A stretch of DNA of 64,000 nt. Source: an uncultured Clostridia bacterium. Lineage in GTDB: Bacteria; Bacillota; Clostridia; Christensenellales; Borkfalkiaceae. Position numbers and translations under genes: made by a program. Shown piece after piece: positions 39,986 to 47,944 of this stretch (position 1 is its first letter; each line of letters opens with the position of its first letter). The notes below the pieces were generated by a model, which saw only the letters and a list, made by a program, of their open reading frames with translations, did not search any database and was not told the DNA's origin. The stretch spans positions 1-64,000 of the forward strand of contig CAKQWM010000007.1 of NCBI GenBank assembly GCA_934278995.1. The letters are read 5' to 3'.

Positions 39986-40738
39986 TTATTTTTTTATCCA
40001 TTTAGCGTATAATTTTAATTCATAAAAATCGTTTTCCGCGCCCTGCGGGGTTCCCGGCATGGTATCTATGGAAAAGTTCCATTTATTTAAACATTCGGGT
40101 TCTTTATACCATCCCCCGAACACATAACCCTCCCTTGTCGGTTCCACCGGCGGTTGATACCCTATCTTCTCTCCCGCTTCGATGTTATCTATCCAAAATA
40201 TACCATCGTTGTCGGCATTCAAATAATTTAAATAATAAGTCGTATTAGCCGGGAAAATGTTCCACCCACCACCTAAATCAAAATATGCTTTTGATGGTAT
40301 AATTGTTTTGGCAAAAGCAAGACCCTTAGCCCCTCCTATTTCTTTCATTGATGTTACCCTAATAACATAAACCCCATCTAAAGCCGGGCAATCATTAAAT
40401 GTTTCACGTATTACTTTCTTTCCACTGTGAAAATACAATTTTTTCAGTTTTTGCGAATGCCAATACCCTTTATCACTGTGATCCGTCATTGTAAAAATCA
40501 TTGATTTTATAATTGCGGTAACGGGTATGCCGTCTATCGTTTCAGGCACAACCAGAACTTCTTTTTGATTACCTGCTTCAGTAAGCCCTGTTATCTCAAT
40601 CCGACGATCATTTTTTTTGCTACCGAAAATATAATAAGTGAAATCTTCGTTACTATATTCCTTCTTATACAGACATCCCGTTAATAACGGAATAAGTAAC
40701 GTTGTTAAAACCAATATGACCGCAAATAGTTTTTTCAT
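39986..40738 (-). CDS. Lipoprotein with LRR_5-like part and InlB B-repeat
   Basis: 250 residues. The lipobox is PLLTGC. The middle resembles a BspA-type leucine-rich segment (VVPETIDGIPVTAII, LKKLYFHSGKKVI, ALDGVYVIRV). The C-terminal block PTREGYVFGGWYKEPECLNK ending LKLYAKWIKK is an InlB B-repeat (Flg_new). Both modules are common on clostridial surfaces and mediate protein contacts. A consensus promoter lies upstream at 40805-40833; this gene heads the three-gene run. The ligand is unknown. Confidence 0.8.
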   Translation of the reverse strand: MKKLFAVILVLTTLLIPLLTGCLYKKEYSNEDFTYYIFGSKKNDRRIEITGLTEAGNQKEVLVVPETIDGIPVTAIIKSMIFTMTDHSDKGYWHSQKLKKLYFHSGKKVIRETFNDCPALDGVYVIRVTSMKEIGGAKGLAFAKTIIPSKAYFDLGGGWNIFPANTTYYLNYLNADNDGIFWIDNIEAGEKIGYQPPVEPTREGYVFGGWYKEPECLNKWNFSIDTMPGTPQGAENDFYELKLYAKWIKK

Positions 40739-40804
40739 TTTTTACCTCCATAAAAATTGTTTGGTTACTTGTGCGCTCCTCCTTTATATTTGCGCCTCTA
40801 TTTT

Positions 40805-40833
40805 ATTATATAGATAAAGGATAATTTTGTCAA
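40805..40833 (-). promoter_or_regulatory. Consensus sigma-A promoter
   Basis: On the minus strand perfect TTGACA, 17 nt, perfect TATAAT, about 65 nt upstream of the 40738 start. Confidence 0.8.
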
Positions 40834-41030
40834 TATGAAACGTAAAAAAATGCTTAAAAGCGATTCTACTATTAGTTGCATTTTCGTTTTTACATAAAAA
40901 AACGAACCGTTACTCTTTAAAAAACGCCCCTATAAGCCCGTTATCGGCAATTTTTAATAAAACGTGCGTTTGTTTTTTAAAAAAAGAACGATAAGTCGGG
41001 CTATAAGCCCGTTTTTAAGTGAAAACCATA

Positions 41031-41062
41031 AAAACCCGCCCGAGGAAGAAACCTCGGGCGGG
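41031..41062 (-). terminator. Terminator of the peptide transporter operon
   Basis: CCCGCCCGAGG pairs with CCTCGGGCGGG around AAGAAA; on the minus strand a T-run follows. Between it and 40739 lie two copies of the CTATAAGCCCG dispersed motif (40929-40955, 40997-41016). Confidence 0.85.
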
Positions 41063-41093
41063 GAGTGTGAGTTTTTGCGAAAAAATCTTTTCT

Positions 41094-41222
41094 TTTTTAC
41101 GATAAGTATCGTTTTTACGAAAAAATCTTTTTTGAAATAAGTTTCTTTTTTACGATAAGTATCGTTTTTACGATAAGTATCTTTTCTTTTTTGCGATAAA
41201 TATCGTTTTACGTTAAATATCT
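41094..41222. repeat. Array of small AT palindromes
   Basis: Four or more copies of ACGATAAGTATCGT-type 14-bp palindromes separated by TTTTT/CTTTT runs, in the 3' region of the operon. No gene is seen in 40739-41303. Confidence 0.6.
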
Positions 41223-41303
41223 TTTTTACGGCAAATGATTTAACTACGATTTTACGATATACATTTTTATATTAAAAACGATTTTAAGCCGTTAACAAAT
41301 AGT

Positions 41304-41732
41304 TTATCGTATAGCCGCGTAAATTACGACTAAAACTACGGCGACGACTATAAAGAACGCGCCGGCTATAAAGTAGTGAGCGATACCGCTCTTTTTCTTT
41401 CTTTCCACGGCTTTTCTTTCTTTATAATCGGCAAAGTTTTCTCTTTCTTTAAATCTGCGTTTGGGGGATAAATTTCTGACGACCAACACGCTTTCGACCG
41501 AGTAGCCGAGAGCGTCGAAAGTCCCTTTTCTTTCCGCAAACGCTATACCTCCGATGCCGAACAGCATTATTCCCGAAACGGCGAAGGCGTCGGACAGCGC
41601 GCCTAAAACCGCCGTTATGTCGTCAAACCGCGCGTTGGAATCCGCAAAAACGACGATTAAAAATACCGCCGCGGACAACGCCAAGCCTACCGCAAAAGTA
41701 ATTATATACGGCAACGGTTTTACCTTACTCAT
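41304..41732 (-). CDS. DUF3899-like membrane protein
   Basis: 142 residues with three hydrophobic segments (about 8-28, 45-65, 117-140). A central polar loop contains GTFDALGYSVESVLVVRNLS and a Lys/Arg-rich stretch, a pattern typical of DUF3899 proteins. AAGGAA precedes the ATG. Its start overlaps the oppF stop by 8 nt, so it is the last gene of the transporter operon. The role is unknown; genes of this kind often trail Opp operons in Clostridia. Confidence 0.7.
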   Translation of the reverse strand: MSKVKPLPYIITFAVGLALSAAVFLIVVFADSNARFDDITAVLGALSDAFAVSGIMLFGIGGIAFAERKGTFDALGYSVESVLVVRNLSPKRRFKERENFADYKERKAVERKKKSGIAHYFIAGAFFIVVAVVLVVIYAAIR

Positions 41733-42975
41733 TATTAAGTTCCTTTTTATACCTTTCTTCTTCCGCGTCGTTACAATAGACGAAGTGATCCGGTCTTATT
41801 TCTCTCATCGAAGGTAAATCGACGGAATAATCGTGTTCTTTTAACGCGTTATAAGTTATCCTTTTACGACGTTTTTCGTAATAAGGATCGGGAAGCGGAA
41901 TCGCCGACAAAAGAGATTTCGTATAAGGATGCATGGGATGCGCGAAAAGTTCCTCCGCCGAAGCGAGTTCTACCATATTGCCGTAATACATTACGCCGAT
42001 TCTGTCGGAAAAATATTTTACAACAGACAAATCGTGCGCTATAAACAGTATAGTAAGCCCTAAACTATCTCTCAGATCGTTCAAAAGGTTTATAACCTGC
42101 GCCTGTATGGATACGTCGAGCGCGGAAATCGGCTCGTCCGCGATAATAAAATCCGGATTAAGAATAAGCGCCCTTGCTATACCGATACGTTGACGTTGTC
42201 CGCCCGAAAACTCGTGAGGATATCTTCCCGCGTGTTCGGGAAGAAGCCCTACGAGGTCGAGCATCTTCATTACTTTTTCGTTAATGACGGCTTTATTTTT
42301 TTCGCCGTGAATAACGAGTCCTTCCGAAATTATATCCCTGACCGTCATACGAGGATCGAGCGACGCAATGGGATCCTGAAAAATCATCTGAATTTTCGTA
42401 ACGAGTCTTTCTTTTTTCGCTTTTTTTAAAAGTTCGTCGCGTTCTTTTATGAGAGCGGGTTTTTCCGCTTCGTCGGCGGCGTCGAGTTTTTCAGCGTAAT
42501 CACGGGTGATTTCTTCGACGCGTCTTTTAGCGTAATCCTTATCGCAATACTTATGATCGCGCCGGGCTTTTTTAATTTCGGCTTTCTGTATTTCTATATA
42601 GTCTTCGGCATTTTTTATAAGTTCGGCTTTTTTCGCTTCGTAATCGTCTGAATCCGAAAATTTTCCGAGCGCGTCCAAAGCGTTTTTAAGTTCGGCTTTT
42701 TTAGCGGATATGTTATCTTTATAAGATTTTATGCCGGCAACGATTCTTTCGCCTTTAAAATAAACGTTACCGCTTGTGGCGTCGTAAAGTTTTATAATAG
42801 TTCTGCCCGTGGTGGTTTTTCCGCAACCGGATTCCCCTACAAGCCCGAAAACCTCGCCTTTTTTGATTTCAAAACTGACGTTTTCCACGGCTCTGAGTTC
42901 GCTTCTTCCGAATTTGAAATATTGACAAAGATTTTCTACTTTCAGTAACGTTTCGGCATTCTCGAATTTATTCAT
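41725..42975 (-). CDS. oppF: Oligopeptide ABC transporter ATPase OppF-like, with insert
   Basis: Nucleotide-binding subunit of a peptide importer. Walker A GLVGESGCGKTTTG, Q-loop IQMIFQDPIASLDPRM, signature FSGGQRQRIGIARAL and Walker B DFIIADEPISALD are intact, and the C-terminal peptide-transporter block HPMHPYTKSLLSAIP is present. Between strand 3 and the Q-loop is a charged coiled-coil insert of about 110 residues (about 75-185), absent from ordinary OppF (about 310-330 residues). GGGAGG precedes the ATG, whose start overlaps the oppD stop (TAATG). Confidence 0.9.
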   Translation of the reverse strand: MNKFENAETLLKVENLCQYFKFGRSELRAVENVSFEIKKGEVFGLVGESGCGKTTTGRTIIKLYDATSGNVYFKGERIVAGIKSYKDNISAKKAELKNALDALGKFSDSDDYEAKKAELIKNAEDYIEIQKAEIKKARRDHKYCDKDYAKRRVEEITRDYAEKLDAADEAEKPALIKERDELLKKAKKERLVTKIQMIFQDPIASLDPRMTVRDIISEGLVIHGEKNKAVINEKVMKMLDLVGLLPEHAGRYPHEFSGGQRQRIGIARALILNPDFIIADEPISALDVSIQAQVINLLNDLRDSLGLTILFIAHDLSVVKYFSDRIGVMYYGNMVELASAEELFAHPMHPYTKSLLSAIPLPDPYYEKRRKRITYNALKEHDYSVDLPSMREIRPDHFVYCNDAEEERYKKELNNE

Positions 42976-45197
42976 TATAAAGCCTCCCGTTGTTGTCTTT
43001 TCATTTTTTCTATACGTTCTTTAACCTGCTTCGGCGGTTCCACTTTAGGCGCCGACGGATGAAGCAACCATGTTGCCGCGTAATGGGTATCGGAAATTTT
43101 AAACATAGGCGGTTCTTCTTCAAAATCGATTTCGAGCGCGTATTTGTTTCTTTCCGCAAAAGCGTCGCCTTTGGGCGGGTAAATCATGTTCGGCGGGGTT
43201 CCGGGGATAGCCTCGAGTTTATCTTTGGTGTCAAGATCGGGCATGGAGGATAAAAGCGCCCACGTATATGGATGAGCGGGAGCGTAAAAAACGTCCTCCG
43301 CGGTGCCGATTTCGACAATCTTACCCGCATACATAACGGCAACCCTGTCCGCCATGTTGGCTACTACGCCCAAATCGTGCGTAATGAATATTACGGTAAG
43401 GTTGCGTTCTTTTTTAACGTTGTTTATAAGTTCCAGAATCTGCGACTGAATGGTAACGTCCAAAGCGGTGGTAGGCTCGTCGCAAATAAGTATGTCGGGG
43501 TTAAGCGAAAGCGCTATCGCTATGACGATACGCTGACGCATACCGCCGGAAAGTTCAAACGGATATTGACGGAAACGCTTACGGGGTTCGGGAATACCGA
43601 CCTCCTCTAAAAGTTTCAAAGCGCGGTTTTTGGCGATTGATTTCGTAACTCTGAAAACGACCGCCGAAGCCTTTTCTTTGAAAAAGTCAATCAAGCCGAC
43701 TACCTTTTTTTCAAAGTCGATTTTGTCGTTAAATTCCACGTCGCGTTGCATTTTTTCCTTTACGTGCAGGATATACGCGTAAACGTCGGCTTTTGCCGAT
43801 TCGAGATCGACCAGATCTTTTTCGGCGACCGTATAGTCGGGCGCTTTTCCTTTTTCGACGAGGCTTTCGTAGTGTTTAATCTGCTTTTCGTAACGTTTCT
43901 CTTCGGATTCGTTGTGTAAAATTCCGTTATAATACATATCGAGAGCGGTTCTCATTCCCGATTTGAAGGTATATAAAACGTTGTCTTTCACGACGTCGAG
44001 AAGATCTATCGATTTTTCGACCGCGTCTGCTATTACTTTTGCTTTTTCAAACGCCGATTTTTTATCGCAATCGAGCGTTTTGAAAAATTCTTCGTTTTCT
44101 TCTATAAGTTTGACAGCCGCCTTTTTATTTTCTACGGAACGCGCGTTGGAATACAAAACGCCTTTTTTTGCTTCCTCGATAAAGTAAAGCATAAAATTGT
44201 CGTCGAGATACTTCCTCAAAAATGCGTTAAGTTCGTCGATTTCCATATCGGGAAGCGGATCTAAGGAAAAAGTAACGTAATAGCCCATTGCGAAAAAGTT
44301 CGGCTTTATATACGACGAGGCTTCTTTTAAAATATCGGATACCGTCGAAAGTTTCTGATATATCGCTTCCCAGTCGGCGTCTTCTTCGGTGTCCTTTTTT
44401 TCGCTTTTGTTGAACATAAAGCGGGTTAAGGAATTAAGTTTTTCGCCGAAAGATATTTTTACGAGCGACTTTATCTCGGAAAGGTTCTTTTTAAGTTCTT
44501 CCGCGCGGGAATACACGACGTATCTTTCTACCGATTTTTCCGCCGTTTTGATAATTTCAAGCAGTTCCTTCCGCACGCTTTGGTAAGCCTTCTTTTCTAT
44601 ACGGAACATTACGTCCGTAATATCCGAAAGAGCGTTATCCGCCGCTTCCTTCGCCTTATTGTACGAATACTCCAGAGCAAGATGCTTATACTCGAATTTA
44701 TCGAAATTCGAGCATAGTTCTTTATTTTCGGCTTTCTTTGACGCGTCCGCGTTCATGGCTTCGTCCATACTGCGGTTCAGCGTCGAAAGCATATCGTTAA
44801 AAGCCTTTCTCGATTCTCTTTGGCTGACTTTACCTTTGATAAGGGAAGCCTCCGTCATTTGCTTACCGATTCTCATAATCGGGTTGAGACTCGACATGGG
44901 ATCCTGGAAAATCATTGCGATTTTATCTCCCCGCAATTTGTGAAATTCTTCTTCGGGGATTTTCATAAGATCTCTGCCGTCGTAAATGATTTCGCCGCCT
45001 TCTTTGATGGCGTTGCCCGCTAAAATGCCCATTATGGCGCGGTTCGTAACGGATTTTCCCGAACCGCTTTCGCCTACGATCGCAAGAGTTTCGCCTTTAT
45101 AAAGGTCGAAATCGATGCCTCTTACGGCTTGCACGATGCCCGCGTCGGTACGGAAGGATATTTTTAAGTTGTTTACCGATAATTTAACCTGTTTCAT
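42975..45197 (-). CDS. oppD: Oligopeptide ABC transporter ATPase OppD-like, with very large insert
   Basis: 740 residues, more than twice the usual 330. Walker A AIVGESGSGKSV, Q-loop AMIFQDPMSSLNPIM, signature ELSGGMRQRIVIAIAL, Walker B DILICDEPTTALD and the HPYTWALLSSMP tail are all intact. About 400 residues rich in Lys, Glu and Ala are inserted between the Q-loop and the signature (about residues 110-520), inside the helical subdomain that contacts the permease. The insert looks helical and coiled-coil-like with no recognised domain. The start is the ATG at 45197 because GGAGG lies 8 nt upstream; the longer frame runs back into oppC. Confidence 0.88.
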   Translation of the reverse strand: MKQVKLSVNNLKISFRTDAGIVQAVRGIDFDLYKGETLAIVGESGSGKSVTNRAIMGILAGNAIKEGGEIIYDGRDLMKIPEEEFHKLRGDKIAMIFQDPMSSLNPIMRIGKQMTEASLIKGKVSQRESRKAFNDMLSTLNRSMDEAMNADASKKAENKELCSNFDKFEYKHLALEYSYNKAKEAADNALSDITDVMFRIEKKAYQSVRKELLEIIKTAEKSVERYVVYSRAEELKKNLSEIKSLVKISFGEKLNSLTRFMFNKSEKKDTEEDADWEAIYQKLSTVSDILKEASSYIKPNFFAMGYYVTFSLDPLPDMEIDELNAFLRKYLDDNFMLYFIEEAKKGVLYSNARSVENKKAAVKLIEENEEFFKTLDCDKKSAFEKAKVIADAVEKSIDLLDVVKDNVLYTFKSGMRTALDMYYNGILHNESEEKRYEKQIKHYESLVEKGKAPDYTVAEKDLVDLESAKADVYAYILHVKEKMQRDVEFNDKIDFEKKVVGLIDFFKEKASAVVFRVTKSIAKNRALKLLEEVGIPEPRKRFRQYPFELSGGMRQRIVIAIALSLNPDILICDEPTTALDVTIQSQILELINNVKKERNLTVIFITHDLGVVANMADRVAVMYAGKIVEIGTAEDVFYAPAHPYTWALLSSMPDLDTKDKLEAIPGTPPNMIYPPKGDAFAERNKYALEIDFEEEPPMFKISDTHYAATWLLHPSAPKVEPPKQVKERIEKMKRQQREAL

Positions 45198-45201
45198 ATC
45201 T

Positions 45202-46770
45202 TTATTCCTCCGAACCGCGCAACGACGGGTTGAAAGCATCTCTTAATCCGTTACCGAAAAGGTTAAACGATAACATCATAAGAACTAAGAAAATCGACGG
45301 GAAAAGCGCAACGAAAGGCGTTGTTGCAAGCGTTGCCTGTCCTGCCGCTATAAGCGTGCCTACGCTTGTAATATTGCCCGTTTCGAGATTGATAATTCCC
45401 AAATAAGAAAGGTTGGTTTCGGAATATATCATCGAGGGAATAACAAGAGCGCAAGCCGTTACTAAAGTACCGATGGCGTTCGGGAATATGTGCTTGAACA
45501 TAAGCCTGAAATCGTTTGCGCCGAGCGTCCTTGCCGCCAGAACGTATTCTTGCTTTTTATAACGGTAAAACTGCATACGCGTCGTACCTGCCATACCTAT
45601 CCAACCCGTTAAGAAAAACGACAGGAATAATACGAGAGCATGACTCGACGCACCCATGTGAAGTTTCAAAAGGGTAATGACAATCATCATGGGAATAGCA
45701 CCCAAAACGTCGGTGATTCTTTCCATGATAAGGTCGGTTTTCCCGCCGAAGTAACCGGCGACAGATCCCCATATAGCCCCGATAATAAGATTGACCGCCG
45801 CAACTACCGTGGCGAATAAAAACGAAAACCTTGCGCCGGAAGCAAGACAGGTCAATATGTCTTTTCCCGCGCCCGTCGTTCCGAATAAAAAACTCGGTTC
45901 GGTTATTCCGTCTTTCAACACTTGCGTGTGGTAGTAACGATAGTATTCATAGTAGTTTATACGACATTCGAATCCGCTTGACGTCTTGCGTGCGTAAGCG
46001 TAATAATAGGTTTTTCCTTCCTTCGTATATCCGTCGCCTGCGATTCTTGACGAATAGTAAAAATCTTTCGGATCTTCAAAGTCCCCCGACGCTTCGTCTT
46101 TAACGTAAGCCCAATAAACGGGGATAACCTTACCGTCTTCGTAAACTATTTGCGTCTTAGATTCGCCTTTTGTTTTATAATAATAGTTTGCGTCGGTGGA
46201 GTCCTGTTCCGCTTTCGGTCTGTCTGACAATTTTAAAGTCGGATATATAACTTGTTTTCCGGTTTGATTTTGATATTCCTGAATGGCTTTGTACTCGTTT
46301 TCTTCGAAGTTCTTGTAAATCATACCGATTTGATGATAGGTATCGAGCCTATACTTATACAAACCTTCGTCGTTAACCGAGTAGGACTGATTTTTAACTG
46401 CATTGTGTCCGGTTTCTTCGCCCATCGCGTAATAATACATAAAACTCAGTTTGCCCGTTTCTTTTTCAACACAGCCGTCCCAGAACGAAGTGTTTTTAAA
46501 CCATGAGTTTTTAGGCCGCGTGGAAGAATAGTAAGTATCGTTGTAAGAAACGCTGTACGGCGTGCAGAAAGGAACGATTATGGCAAACAAAATCAATAAG
46601 ATAATGATTCCGGAAGCAACAACCGCGCCTTTATTTTTACTGAATCTGCGTAAAGCGTCCTGAAAGTAGCCGACGGGTTTTGTCTGCAACTTTTTTTCGT
46701 GAGAAAAGTCGGTTTTTTCGGCAAATCTGAATTTTTCCGCGGGGATATTGTTTAAATTGATATCTTTCAT
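45202..46770 (-). CDS. oppC: Oligopeptide ABC transporter permease OppC-like, with large external domain
   Basis: 522 residues against about 300 in typical OppC. A cytoplasmic N-terminus of about 45 residues and the first membrane helix (GAVVASGIIILLILFAIIVP) are followed by about 220 Tyr-rich extracellular residues. The usual permease core then follows (GTTGAGKDILTCLASGARFS, GYFGGKTDLIMERITD and the EAA-type loop LAARTLGANDFRLMFKHIFP). The external domain has no recognised fold and faces the substrate-binding protein. The oppB stop and this start are adjacent, so they are co-translated. Confidence 0.88.
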   Translation of the reverse strand: MKDINLNNIPAEKFRFAEKTDFSHEKKLQTKPVGYFQDALRRFSKNKGAVVASGIIILLILFAIIVPFCTPYSVSYNDTYYSSTRPKNSWFKNTSFWDGCVEKETGKLSFMYYYAMGEETGHNAVKNQSYSVNDEGLYKYRLDTYHQIGMIYKNFEENEYKAIQEYQNQTGKQVIYPTLKLSDRPKAEQDSTDANYYYKTKGESKTQIVYEDGKVIPVYWAYVKDEASGDFEDPKDFYYSSRIAGDGYTKEGKTYYYAYARKTSSGFECRINYYEYYRYYHTQVLKDGITEPSFLFGTTGAGKDILTCLASGARFSFLFATVVAAVNLIIGAIWGSVAGYFGGKTDLIMERITDVLGAIPMMIVITLLKLHMGASSHALVLFLSFFLTGWIGMAGTTRMQFYRYKKQEYVLAARTLGANDFRLMFKHIFPNAIGTLVTACALVIPSMIYSETNLSYLGIINLETGNITSVGTLIAAGQATLATTPFVALFPSIFLVLMMLSFNLFGNGLRDAFNPSLRGSEE

Positions 46771-46771
46771 A

Positions 46772-47779
46772 TTATTTAGCCCCCATTCTTATTCTCGGGT
46801 CGATAAATCCGTAACTTATGTCTATAACTATTCCCGCAAGCAAACTTACCAGAGTATAAAAGCCGGAAAGCAACATAAAAAAGTCGTAATCTTTATAGGT
46901 TATCGAATCAAGATATAGTCTTCCCACTCCCGGTACGGAGAACATGGACTCGATAATAAGCGAACCCGATAATACGGCGATGAATTCGCTTAAAATAGAC
47001 GGAAAGATTACTACCATGGAGTTTCTCATGGCGTGGCGGAAAGTCGCCTGCCCCCTTGTTAAGCCTTTGGTCCTTGCAAGCAACATGAATTCGTTGGTCA
47101 AAACTTCGGAAAGTTCTGCCCGCGTGTATCTTGCGTAGCCCGCAATAGAGCCGAGACACAACGCCAAAACCGGCGGCATCATCGACTTAAACATGGCAAA
47201 ACTAAAATAGTCGTAACCTACTTTCATCGTTTGGGGGAACCAATTCCATTTAAAACACATGAAATACTGTATAAGCACGCCCAAAACTATCGATGGCAAC
47301 GATATAAGCAGTATAATAAATATGTTTATCACCTGATCCTGCCATTTGTTCTTTTTAAGCGCGGCTAAAATACCGAGCCCTAATCCGATAGGCACGCCTA
47401 TTATGGTCGAATAAAGGTTAATAAGAATCGTCGGCGGTAATTTTTCGGCAAAAACTTCCGCTACCGGATATCCGCGATAAGACGGCAAAGAAACGCCTAC
47501 GCCGAAATCGCCGTTTGTGAATATACGTTTTAAATAGTTACCGAGTTGTATCAACACGGGAACTCTGTCGTAACTCCATGTGCCGTTAGCGTTTTTAACG
47601 GCATTTTGTATATATCCGCGCCCTACCAGCCGATTAATTATAACGTTGGCGTCCTGTCCCTGTTGAACGGTAATAACTATCGGCAACATTTTGATAAGCA
47701 CGAAACACATCAGCATTATTATGCAAAACGTCATGACCATAAGACCAAGTCTTTTCATCACGTATTTAAACATGTACAT
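46772..47779 (-). CDS. oppB: Oligopeptide ABC transporter permease OppB-like
   Basis: 335 residues, normal for OppB. Six membrane segments, an extracellular stretch after the first, and the permease loop LARTKGLTRGQATFRHAMRN are clear; the C-terminal block IIESMFSVPGVGRLYLDSI is family-typical. GGAG precedes the start by 9 nt. It follows oppA by about 165 nt, and that gap has no clear terminator, so readthrough from oppA is likely. Confidence 0.93.
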   Translation of the reverse strand: MYMFKYVMKRLGLMVMTFCIIMLMCFVLIKMLPIVITVQQGQDANVIINRLVGRGYIQNAVKNANGTWSYDRVPVLIQLGNYLKRIFTNGDFGVGVSLPSYRGYPVAEVFAEKLPPTILINLYSTIIGVPIGLGLGILAALKKNKWQDQVINIFIILLISLPSIVLGVLIQYFMCFKWNWFPQTMKVGYDYFSFAMFKSMMPPVLALCLGSIAGYARYTRAELSEVLTNEFMLLARTKGLTRGQATFRHAMRNSMVVIFPSILSEFIAVLSGSLIIESMFSVPGVGRLYLDSITYKDYDFFMLLSGFYTLVSLLAGIVIDISYGFIDPRIRMGAK

Positions 47780-47944
47780 AATAAATGGCTCCTTTTTTTC
47801 GTTAACATTCTTAAATACGCAAACTGACGGCGGGCAAAAAAACTTCCGTCCGCCGTCGATTTTACGTTTTATCTTAGTTTTTTAACTATGCGTTGCTGTC
47901 GGGATTTTTTATGTTAAAAAATTCCTGACAGCCACAATCTGAAA

